Of a DNA stretch of 64,000 bases, positions 11,201 to 22,300 are shown in pieces. Each line of letters begins with the position of its first letter. The first letter of the stretch is position 1. A model generated the notes under the pieces. That model was not told the DNA's origin, ran no database searches, and worked only from the letters and a program-made list of their open reading frames with translations. The DNA comes from Branchiostoma floridae (taxonomy: Eukaryota; Chordata; Leptocardii; Amphioxiformes; Branchiostomatidae). The stretch lies in the NCBI RefSeq assembly GCF_000003815.2, contig NC_049988.1:7874698-7938697 (forward strand), written 5' to 3'. The translations under genes were made by a program, and so were the position numbers.

Positions 11201-11529
11201 GTCTTTGCCCTCACCTAGCCCTAGCTATCCGTAGCTTTACCCATATTTGAACAATAAGGAAAACATTAGCTCGTAACGTTTGAACGCAGATCTTGGCAAT
11301 CATGCGCGGTGAGCGCTTGCTGGGAGACCGCGTGTCTCATAAGAGGGATGATCAATAAGTTCGCGGCCTCCTCCAGATCAGGTACACGAATATTGGGGCA
11401 TCTTTTGATTATCTACTAAAGCTCAAAATCATTGTGATCATTACTTTAAAGCCGATTCGTTTGGCTTCAGAAGATGTACTGCAGGTGTACGGCGAGTGGC
11501 GCTTCTATATGTGTTATCGGTTGTTTTAA

Positions 11530-12310
11530 TACCCCCCTCACATTATATACTATCTTCGTACGTACTTTGCGATCGCAGGAAGGTCGGCTGATTTTAAGAT
11601 CTTAAGATGGTCTTGCGTATTTTTCGCCCCAAAACTGTCCCCCTCACATATAAGCGAGGCTCGTGTGATCATCTCTGAATACGTCTATAAGAATGAACCT
11701 CCCATGACCTCTTGCACGCGGACAAAGTAACACAAAACGTTCCTCACAGAAATGCAGATATCAATAAATGTGGCTTCTTTTGTTGTTGTAATCTTTTTAA
11801 CCTATTAATGGAATGCGCGGGCATAATAGAAATGACGAAAGAAAAGAAATTGTGTCACAAAGCCAGCCTATACTGCCACAGGGGCCACAATGTCAGAACT
11901 ACCCTCACATTCTCAGAAATTCAATATTTGTAAACAAACGAAAGTCGGGCGAACGTCGCCCGAACGTCGCCATTCGATTTGCACTCGATGATTAGTAACT
12001 AGGTCTGTGCTGGATTGACGCACGACTATCGATCGAATGTCGACCGATACCCTTGCGAGGAATGCACGATTTGCACGCGCGATTTGCGACTCGGTAACGA
12101 GGTCTGCGATCTCAGAGATCTCCTGCGACTTGTCGCTTATGTTAAGAACATGTTTCGCTGCGCCGCGACCATCGTACGACCCCTGAAAATCGCCGGCGAT
12201 CCCTAAAAATCGCAAGATGATCGTGAGAACACCGGACGTCTAACTCACGAAAATGTCATTTAGAGCTCGTAGACTAGTCTTCCGATCGATTTTCGCCTAA
12301 TGTGAGAGGG
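11530..12310. mobile_element. DNA transposon remnant with TACCCC(C)TCACAT ends
   Basis: The left end TACCCCCCTCACATTA faces TAATGTGAGAGGG at the right, and the sub-terminal CGATCGATTTTCGCC is shared with the element at 14628-14856. The interior is rich in CGATTTGC-like words. Open frames on both strands are unrecognised. Confidence 0.55.
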
Positions 12311-12733
12311 AATAAAGACGTTATATTCATCGCTAAAAAGTAATAAAAATCACAAAAGATTGTATTTTCAAATTGCCGTTGTCCAGTTGTCTATTCAGTG
12401 CGTTTGATTGAAAATATTTACGAACGAGTCGAAACAACCCACCATTTATTCTATCCTATTTAGCGACAGCAATTGCACACTTTAACGAAGAATGGGTGAA
12501 ATAGTGCTTTTACATGTTGCTGTGTCCACCTGCGTGATCACCAACACTATTACTCGGCAAGATTTTAAACAGGACAAACTTCTATACAACTACAACTTCC
12601 TCAGAATCATTTCATCGTGCTAGAAAACAACTCAAAATAAAAGTCCTCCCTATGTAAACCGCAGTTACTAAATGGCTCCGAGGCTACGCGTATCATACTA
12701 AGATCTAAACGAAGGTAAACATGGGTTACAGCA

Positions 12734-13286
12734 ATGCGCAACAACAACAAATTACGAACATACAGATTACTTAAGACTACTTACAACGACGAGAAATACT
12801 TAAAGATTGCAAACATTCGGCACAGAACAGCCATCACAAAGCTCCGCATTAGTTCACATAGACTCCACATTGAAAAAGGCCGACATATTCCTCTGGAAGA
12901 ATCTGCCAATACTGTAACTTGAATAAGATAGAGGATGAGTGTCACTTTATTGTTGACTGTACTTTATACAGCAACGAAAGAAACGTCCTTTTTGAAAATA
13001 TACAACATATGTTTCCTAATTTCCGATTCTTGAACACCATGGAGAAATTCATATTTCTCATTTCGCAACTAGATAAACCATACATTATTGATTCCATCTG
13101 TCCTTATGTTTATAACTGTTTTAAGAAGCGAGAAGAAGTTGAACTTGTACATACTAGAATGTATTAGCATATGTAGAGATGATAAGATACCTTTTTGTCA
13201 AAATTGTACCTTATCACTAGCGCTGCGACCTCTACTTAGCTTGTTTGAGCACAAATGTACAATAAAGGTCATTCATTCATTCATAA
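12734..13286 (+). pseudogene. 3' end of a non-LTR retrotransposon (LINE), frameshifted
   Basis: Two overlapping frames encode the C-terminal tail typical of metazoan LINE ORF2. The first has KLRTYRLLKT..KLRISSHRLHIEKGR. The second has a zinc-knuckle-like region in which CQYCNLNKIEDECHF is followed by VDC. The two frames join through a single-base deletion near 12896-12900, so the copy is dead. It is 5'-truncated and ends with AATAAAGGT followed by a (CATT)n tail, as in CR1/L2-type elements. The clade assignment is inference. Confidence 0.65.
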
Positions 13287-14268
13287 TGGAAAACTAATCT
13301 GTTATTATCAAACTTGAAGGGTTATAAACATACAAACTTCCACGACAGTCGCGCTAGCCTGGGCGCCATACTATCGCTGCCCCGGAAAAATCAGGATGGT
13401 CTGAGCGTTTGAAATTGTAATGCAAAATTGACATCACAGTTTATGTATGTACATTGATATTTTGCTAGATGAATATGTTCCATTTTATGGGGTGACTAGG
13501 ATTAGAAGCCCGCAATTTATATTTTGAAAGAAAAATCTCGTGTTGCAGCATTTGCCTGTAAGGGGCAACTTGATCCGCGTACACTATCATTCCCTAACGG
13601 CATGCTAACGGCACACGATAGCAAATCCACATTTCCACAAAACCCGGTATGTGTTATAGAAGAAAAATGTTGAGAATCATTTAAAGATTGTTTTGACTTT
13701 CTATAACGCTTGCAGTCCTTTTTAGTTAACGACAAGTGATAAAAGAACTTGTGGATTTTGTTAACTTGTGTGTTTTATGTTTTATTACTGGCACATTGGC
13801 TTTTGAAATCATGACGCAAACTTGGACCGGAAATCAAACGAAAAACCAGACTTAAAACGCAGGTACACGTATCTATATGTTGTAAGTATTAACCTGGTAT
13901 CTCGAAAGTATTACACATTGTCCTTGCGATACTGTAAGAAGCCGAGAACGGACTTGGATATTTGGACTACGCTGTATCATGTTTCTTGATGTCAAGACTG
14001 CTAAAAGCGCCTACTGATCGGTGCCCCTGAGTTTGACGTTAACTTTGGTTTATACTTATACTATATATATATTTCATATGCTTTATACACTTTAACTTTG
14101 AGCACTTTGTGTGACAGTTTTTTTTTCCGGCCGATGAAAAGCCACGTGATCGATATTACAGCAATTGTAGGATGCTATGTCGATTGTGTCATGTCCCAAC
14201 AATTTGTTTTGTAATAAAGGACCGACCAGATTTTTCAAAAGATAACAACTTTTGCGTCATAGCTTCAT

Positions 14269-14505
14269 AACGAAAAAGATATTTGAAAACTTTTTTCAGT
14301 TCTGTAATGCGTATCGTAGTGTCTTTCCGATGATATCAATGTTTGCATACTCGGACCGCCCGTTGCCATAACCCTAACCTTCACCTCTAAACTTTAAATA
14401 CTCCTAACTCTAGAACGGAAAAGATATTTGAAAACTTTTTTCAGTTCTGTAATGCGTATCATAGTGTCTTTCCGATGATATCATTGTTTGCATACTGGGA
14501 CCGCC
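14269..14505. repeat. Direct duplication, two 93-base copies 144 bases apart
   Basis: Copies at 14269-14361 and 14413-14505 differ at only a few positions. Both contain GATATTTGAAAACTTTTTTC and TCTTTCCGATGATATCA. Confidence 0.85.
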
Positions 14506-14627
14506 TAACCTTTATTTAACCAGAGTGACCTTCAACTAAGATGTGTTTGGAGGTAGCTTACAGACATTAGGGATATCTTATATCATTTCCGTAATATTGT
14601 TATAGTCGTTCTTTTCCAGATGCCCTA

Positions 14628-14856
14628 ATACCCCTGTAACATTATCCACGATCTTCGGGCGTATCGATGGAAGATCGGCCATACTTAAGATCGACAGAAG
14701 GTTGCGCGTATATTTCACCTGAAAACCGTCCCTGTCACATATAATACTTTGTACCTTGTACAATTGTTGTGCAATAAAGTTATTATTATAAGCGAGGCTC
14801 GGTTGATTGCCGCAGAATCGTCGTCCGATCGATTTTCGCCAAATGTGACATGGGTA
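14628..14856. mobile_element. MITE, same family as 11530-12310
   Basis: The imperfect inverted ends are TACCCCTGTAACATT and AAATGTGACATGGGTA. Internal sequence shared with 11530-12310 includes CACATATAA and TAAGCGAGGCTCG. Confidence 0.6.
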
Positions 14857-15304
14857 TAACAACAACGAGGAAAACGTTGTTCTGTGCCACGGTGTGCGCT
14901 TTTTTCAGAATCCCTGCTGACTTTGCTCAAGGAGGTTGGCTTACGTACTAATAGTCACAAAGGGCTGTTTAAGACGTGTTTTATGTATTTTTTTGGGACC
15001 AAGACATGCAGAGAAGAGTAAATACCTTCGGTTTAGTAGCAGTTATCACAAAATTTAAAGACAAAATTCAAAGACGGTACAAAATAGAAAGCCCGACAAA
15101 TACGCCAAGGAGGTATGATAAAACACATCAAAAGAGCCGTAGACGAACTTCCCTTTGCAAAGTACTGAAAATCACACAGTGTCTTGTCTTTGATCCCAGT
15201 GGATTCCTTCGGCTAATTTTCCCAGTAGCCCTACGTCATGTACGTAAACCCAATGAGAACTCTCCAAGCAGAGGTTGGTGGGGAAACTAGTGACATTTTC
15301 CTTA

Positions 15305-15345
15305 CATGACTTGACTTGACTTGACTTGACTTTATTCAGATCCAC
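15305..15345 (-). repeat. (TTGAC)n tail of a minus-strand LINE/SINE end
   Basis: Five TTGAC pentamers are followed by TTTATTCAGATCC. Read on the minus strand this is GAATAAAG followed by a simple-repeat tail, the 3' end of a retroposon. Confidence 0.55.
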
Positions 15346-15551
15346 TTTTAGCTATTACAACAATGTCAAACATGCCGTCTTTTTTGTAACCTCTGCAAAG
15401 TCTCTTATTGGGTCAGTTAGTCCTAAAAAGGACGTTATATACCTTTATAAAACGACCTTGGTCCTCTAATAGCATGCTTTGAGCTGGTCTCAATCATGAT
15501 CCCATGATGATGATGTCTCTGACTTTGGGAGAATAGAAGCTGTTACACTTA

Positions 15552-15778
15552 ATCTCCAAGCAGATCTTGCTGTGGCAAATAGGAAGGAATTTAGCCGGCA
15601 GAGGAGTTATTGGCCAATAACTCCTCTGCCGGCTAAATTCTTTTTTTCTTTATTCAAGTTGTAACAGGACAACACACTGCGGGCACTAGGCAGCGAAGCT
15701 GATATCGTGGCCACAGACATATAAATATACAATACAAAATGAACTTCCTATTTGCCACAGCAAGATCTGCTTGGAGAT
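15552..15778. mobile_element. TA-inserted palindromic MITE carrying nested sequence
   Basis: The ends ATCTCCAAGCAGATCTTGCT and its exact complement are flanked by TA. Inside lie a perfect 54-bp zero-loop palindrome (15587-15640) and, from 15641, a minus-strand retroposon 3' end (TTCTTTATTCAAGTTGTAAC). It is a nest of at least two insertions. Confidence 0.8.
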
Positions 15779-15799
15779 TAGTTACACTAACTTACAGGT

Positions 15800-16179
15800 A
15801 CAATGAACCCGTAACCCCGGGGTGGCCCTCCTCTCGCAGCTGGAGCTACTGAAACGACCTGCTCTACTCTGTGAACTCCATGATTGGTTCAAACACCACA
15901 GGGGCGCCTTACAGTGGGCGCCTGGAGTCGGGCCTCTCTCCTACCAGGCCGGAAACAGACATTGCGGCCTCAGCCATCTGGAACAGAACCAACTGCGCAT
16001 GCCCGCCCGCTCGCAACGACATCACAGTTATGGCGCGCGTTTCAACTGTCAACAGTGTGATTATGTCGTCAGCTTGTTACGATGTCGTTTTGTGTTGTAC
16101 TAAAAGCTAGCCGCGATTTCGTCCATTGCTCAGTAAAAGCAGTTCAGTCACTTCACCAGAGGATTGTTGTCGAGCCGCC
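15800..16179 (+). promoter_or_regulatory. COBL: Possible COBL promoter and 5' leader
   Basis: This is a relatively GC-rich stretch directly upstream of the proposed first coding exon. No TATA box is evident. An initiator-like CTCAGTA lies near 16129. The role is inferred only from position. Confidence 0.25.
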
Positions 16180-16239
16180 ATGGAATGTAGGGCCCTGTTG
16201 TTGGTGACATTCTTGGATCACAAACTGCTATCGGACTAG
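16180..16239 (+). promoter_or_regulatory. Upstream ORF with strong start context in the COBL leader
   Basis: GCCGCCATGG matches the vertebrate optimal start context. It opens a 19-codon frame (MECRALLLVTFLDHKLLSD) that ends in TAG, in the same frame as and 72 bases before the proposed COBL start at 16312. If transcribed it would reduce main-frame initiation. Whether this is in the mRNA is unknown. Confidence 0.35.
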
Positions 16240-16311
16240 TCGACTCCGGAGGGAAACAGTGTCCAAAAATATGTTTCCGAGAATTTGGAGGTAGAAGACA
16301 AGAAAACCAAG

Positions 16312-16364
16312 ATGATCAAAGAGGATGTACAGGATATAAGTTGTGACCTGCTTCCTGCACACCG
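16312..16364 (+). CDS. COBL: COBL exon 1 (proposed start exon)
   Basis: The frame MIKEDVQDISCDLLPAH is followed by CG and a donor GTAAGC. It ends in phase 2, exactly what the next exon needs. The joined peptide across the junction, PAHRKRARAPPPPP, resembles the start of vertebrate COBL (PTGRKMKARAPPPP) and COBLL1 (PARRKPKAKAPLPP), where R/K also sits before the basic-proline motif. The ATG has A at -3, and the upstream frame is closed by TAG at 16237-16239. The 21.6-kb distance makes this inference rather than proof. Confidence 0.5.
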
Positions 16365-19300
16365 GTAAGCTAGCGAGTATAATTTGTATGATCTTCTATA
16401 GTTCTCATCGTTGTTTTTTCTGGAAGTATGGACGTGTATGTCTGTTTTCAACGAAATACTCTGATAGTGACTCGGGCGACCAAACTTGTCTTTGTTCGTT
16501 GAGTAGAGTAGAGTTGTATCAAGCACGTTGTTAACCTCATTGATTGTATACGTATATAGCTTCTATCACTAGGATCAGAGTCAGTTTTACTGACAAACGA
16601 AGAACGATGGTTGGCGTTTGAACATATGTTGTTTGTTTATGGGCTCAGAGTATGGGTTTCTTTGGAGTTTGTTGGGATCTGTGCACGGATCAGGAATATT
16701 TAAGAGGCACATATATTGTTTAAAAGTACCGGAAACCAGTCTTGGTGAAATTGAGTTTCACTAGTATGGTAGTCAGAGTACAACTGATTCCTGTGCCGAC
16801 AAGTTAGATAACGCTAACATATGGTGTCATTTACTACGATTTAGCTTGTCTAAGGAACGCAGACCAACAGCAGTGTACATTCATTATAATACAAGTATGA
16901 AAATGTTCTTTGATACAGTTGAAAAGTAGAGCTTTTTCTTATTATTGTCAGTTGACAATCTAAGATAAGATATGAATGAAAAGTTCAAATAGAATAGTCG
17001 GTGTCACCCAGGAGGTGCCTTGGTGTTACTGTACGGGAGGTGACACATTCCTGTTCTCTGCACCCCGGGGAGCCGGCCTGCTGAAGGCAGCATAACAACA
17101 CAGCCTTGTCTCCTAATCTCCAAGCAGATGTTAAAAGAGTCGTTGGGAATACAGGACCGTAGAAAACAATACGATGCTCTCTCTCTCTATAAACTTTGAA
17201 TGATAATTTCAAATACTACGATCTCAAATAATTTGACGGAATACAATACAATACTTTAAGCAACATCTGCTTGCATATTATCTATAATACAAAGTTGATG
17301 TGTAGGGAAGCTCCTTGAATACATAAACTTAAACAGGTCCGTTTGGCGACAGGAAATCTACTAGCGCTGCTTCAAACGCACACCACATCGATATAATCTT
17401 GCATACAATTATGTACAAGTAGTGGTTTGAATATAAGTTGTGTTAAACTTGAAGCTACTGCCACTTTGTCTTTGTACAGTACACTCATTTGCATTATCAA
17501 TTTATAATTTTGACGTTTTCTTGAATAGAAAAACAAATTTGCACACATTGAGATCAATTTTCTCGATTATCAGTAATATTACTCCAAGATATAAGCGGAG
17601 GTTAGCTTCAGCTCCGGCCAGGGAACAGCTCGCGATCCACGGATCCGTTATATTCCTCTGGCCGGCTTATTCCTCTATTTGTTCCATTTCATTTCTACGA
17701 TTTTTCCAGCGATCCGTAGTCTGGTAGAGACTAGCAAAAGTCCAAAACCTATGATAGTCCCAGTAAATTTTAGATAGGATGTAGTAAATAGGATAGCAGT
17801 TATGCCAGCTGTCAAAGTTTAGTCAATCCTCCGAAACACGCTACAGCCGCCCAGCTTCGGACCTTGGTCTGGCGCGGGCTGGCGTGTGTTCTCTGACTTC
17901 TCAGTAATCATGCCATAATCAAGTACAAGTCTTCAAGCAGATGTTGGGTATCCAGCCGTATTATACTAGTAGCTCCCGAGTCTCTTCTGTCCTCGTATTT
18001 GTGGAGAGGAGAGGAGAGAAGAGACTTGGGACCTATAATACAGCTGGATGCCAGGCTAGATGTTGGGCTCTGGCTGTTACATGTGTTTGTCTGCCTTCTA
18101 TTTCGCCTCGTCCAAACGAACATGACAAAAACGGGACCAAATAGAAAACCCGACAAAAACGCCTAAAACAATTTAAAAAAAAACAGTTGGAGCCAAACCT
18201 CGATTTGAGAGTAATAATCCAGAAGGCCCTTGATTTTATCTTGTCACATATATGCAAAGTTACCGATGTGTTCAGCGTTTACAACAGAGCTGCTAAATTT
18301 CCTGTCGCCAAACGGACTGTTGCGATTTTTAACCGGGAATACGCCGGGAAAGGATCAGGAAGCGGCCTCAAGCAATTTTACTCTGAGGGGGAGACGATTA
18401 CATAGAGCAAAGGCGTTACACGTGTAGCCTCATTCACCGGCGTCTCTAGGGCCTTGGCGAAAGTTGTTGTTTTTTGGGGGTGAGGTGGGGGGGGGGGGGG
18501 TATGTGGACGCCGATTCGCGATTTTTTTATCTGGGAATACGACGGGAAAGGAAAGTATGCCGGGAAAGGAAAATGCCGGTAGAGGAATATATACCCGGGG
18601 GCTTGTAGCCGGCCCTAGCACCGGTTCTTGTATGTATGGATTTTCTTTCACAAGTATCAGGGATGCTCGTTGTGGGTGTGAACATCCTAATTCACACCAA
18701 AGTGTCATATGCGTGTTTTTAGCTTTTATGTATGGTAGTCTCTAGACTCTACCAGATTCCATCGTAACTTGGTTCCTGTGACTCTGCACTAGTCGGTAGC
18801 CAGAAAATCATTTTATAATAATAATAATAATAATAATAATATCGGGTGTATTTGCAGCCAGTGTTATGTATTAAAAAAACATGTACATGTACATCACAGT
18901 ACATGTATCTTTATATATAACCACAAGGTAGAGCATGCTAAATTTGCAATTTATGTGGTTGTCATATAACACAACAAGCATGCGGTAGTACCGCCACTAC
19001 TGGACAAGGTAGTACAAAACGACCGTACAAAACTACAGTGAGCCTTCGCAGAGTTAGACATTAGACGCTTCCCGGCCCGGTGCTTTTGGATACCCTGTAT
19101 CCAGTGGACTGTGTTGCGTCATTTTGCGTCAAACAAGTACAAAAATGTACCAGCAAATTGACAAAGCTCGTCCTTTTGACAGNNNNNNNNNNNNNNNNNN
19201 NNNNNNNNNNNNNNNNNNNNNNNNNNNNNNNNNNNNNNNNNNNNNNNNNNNNNNNNNNNNNNNNNNNNNNNNNNNNNNNNNNTCGGCCTTGTCACAGCCA

Positions 19301-22300
19301 AAACTTGACGAAACAAAGGGGCACAATCACGCATTCTTACAGTTTTTTTTTTTTTTTTGGTTTTGTTCTCTTGCACGTGGTGCAAAGAGCCTAGTATCTT
19401 TCTCTTCCAGAGTTACGTATACGTCGGTCTTGTAGAGACTAGGTCGCCAATAGCGGGCGGTAACCTTTCCTCCTTAGGGACCGTACGGCATTTAGCGAGG
19501 GGGGGAGGGCCGGTCGCCAGGGGGGGAGGGCCTAGCAAAAAAAAAATATTGGGCCAGGTGGAGGGCCTGGCCAAAAATTTTTGACTTGGAGGGGGGGGGG
19601 GGCAAGTAAAAAAAATAGCTTGGTCTCTTACTAAATTTGTCCCTTATTAAGTCCAAGAAACGGCGTTTCAGAGGGTCAAGATTTCAAAATTTTTCTGGAC
19701 CTCCGCAAAGGAGTCACTCAAGGTCGGCGCTCGGGACACAAGTGAAAATGCGAAAGGGAGGGGGCGGGGCTTATGTATCGCCCTAGAAAACCTTTTTCAC
19801 TTACAGAAATGTTATTAAACTATAGATTAGTCTGACAGCAAAATTTACCACTGGTCTATTACCCTCAAAGTGTAAGCTCGGAATCGCGTTACAGACCTCG
19901 AGGGTAAAGATTTGCAAATTTCCCTGGATCCCTTGACGTGACCTACTCTCCAAGCAGAGGTCGAATCGCGCAGATATAGTATTAGTCGAAAAAATTACAC
20001 TCGCGCGAGTAGCGGCTCTGTATTTTTTTCGACTACTAGTATATCTCCGCGACTCGACCTCTGCTTGGAGAGTACACGTGACCGGCCTTGCGCCTTTGGT
20101 GACCGACATCGTCATAATGTGTTCGGGGGGATTTAATTTTGTATTTCTAAATTGAAATGCCATTAGTTAGCTTTGTTTGCCAGCAAAATATTTCCCTCAA
20201 ACTGCAGGAAATAGCTTTTAAGAGGGTCAAGATTTCAAAATGTCCCCCGGACCTACCTTGCGATTCTTCGTGCCTTTGGCGGCAGACATGGTGTTCGGAA
20301 CGTCGTTCTCAAAAACTTGAAACCCTCTCATAGCAATGTCATTTAACCAGCAAATTTTCCCATAAAAATGCAATGCAGAAAATCGTGGCAAAAAAGCGTG
20401 GCATTTTTAAAAGATCTCCTGCAAGTCTGCACTCTCACGCCCGCCGGCGGCTTGAGAGGCGACCGGTCTACCCCGCCATGGGAAAATCAGCGTCGCGCGT
20501 CGGCGCCTCCCTCCCCACTACAGTTTTGGTTAGTCGAATCGTGCTGTCATTTTGGTTGTTATTTTTTCCCCCGATTTACGTAAGTTATAACCCCCAAAGA
20601 ACCAAGAAAAAGTTCAAAATATATGTTAATTGAAAATAGTTTCCGTCAAGCAGCTCTGGCCCACGAGATTGCAATACGTAAATCAAGGGGGCGGGGCGCG
20701 CGCCGCTTCGTGGCGCAAATCTACTAGAAATCCAGGTACAAATGCTTTTTAGGTGTTGTTTGGATATCAAAACAATGGAATAGCTTCTATCAAGCAAATA
20801 TTTATGCCTCTATTAAGCAGATATTTTGAGCCATTCTGTTTTCCTTTTTACTAGGGGTGAGAGATCTGCTTCGCGATGAAAATCATGAAAAAGCATGACG
20901 CAAAGCACATTTTCAAATGGGAGCGCAGCGTTTTATTGGCGTCTTGAATATTTTTTCAAAGTTCATAGGAGGGGGGAGGGCCTAGCAAAAAAATTTTGAC
21001 TTGGGGGGAGGGCCTAGCAAAAAAATTTTGACCTGGGGGGAGGGCCTAGCAACAATTTTTTGACCCGACCCTCTGGCGACCGGCCCTCCCCCCTCACTAA
21101 ACGCCGTACGGTCCCTTAGAACCTTCCCGGCATAAAAAACAGAGCTCCTCAACAATATTCAGCGCAGCGCCGATGGAAAGCCGCGAAGGACGCTGCAACG
21201 AACATGACGAAGGCTTCCTCATCTGCAAAACAGCTCCCATGATAATACTGACCGTGTAAAAAAACAGATGCAGCTTCGGTCGGATCATTCGTGTATATGT
21301 TGATCATCTGATAATTTGTTTGTAAGAGTAAACGTCTACAGATTTTGAAATTGTGAATAGATTGTTATTGCCGCGCATGCCTCAGCTGTAGAAAACGGCC
21401 GGTCTTCACGCTGGTCACAAAGGCTATGCTTGACGGGCGGCGCCTTGAAGTCTTGATTCTGGGCGGGTCCCCAGAACATTCCATACAGACTGACATGTTG
21501 ATTTCAGTATATCATTATATACATCCATATATGGATGACATCCGCGGCGCACCAATTTTCGGCCGATCCTAAATAAAAGAAAGAAAGGTTTCCAAAGCAG
21601 CTGCAAAAGGACCACGTATATATAATAGATTAAAGAAATATATAGTAGTATCGGGAGACATAAACTTGTGTCACATACTAATGGCCTCTTGAACTTGAAG
21701 AAAACAGTGTGCCCTCAACAAATCCTAACCCATGTGTAAGTAGGCTGTCCAAAATTGACCGAGCTGGCTGATTTCACCGACGTCACGATGCCCACGGGCA
21801 TAAAAATGAGGCAGTAATTTTGAACATGGACTCACATGATGTGTGACGGTAACACCAATAGGTCACAGCCAGCCAGGTAAAATCTACTGTACAGCAAATA
21901 TCTTAGAATGTATAGGGGAAACGTGGGAACTGATGTGTCTTGCCAGGAGGTTGAGACGGCCGGACACGGTGTTCTTTCACCCTTAGATTTAATTACATTA
22001 AGTAATATTATTAAGTTAACATAAATTGCCACTGTTCTGTTCATGGTGAAGGTGTAATACAAATTTTTCTCAGTTACAATGCAAACATCTTTTCTCGCAA
22101 TAATAGACAAGGTATGGATACCATTGATGAAGCAGGGCTGGATTATTTCCTTTTGCCCAACAACTGATCTATATATATGACACAAATGAAACATGCAGCT
22201 TCAGTTTGACCTTTGATAAGCTGAGTTTCACACTTTTACATATAACAGCACGCAGCCTGATTACACCTCTACAGATCGGCATGTATAAGTTTGAAACCAT

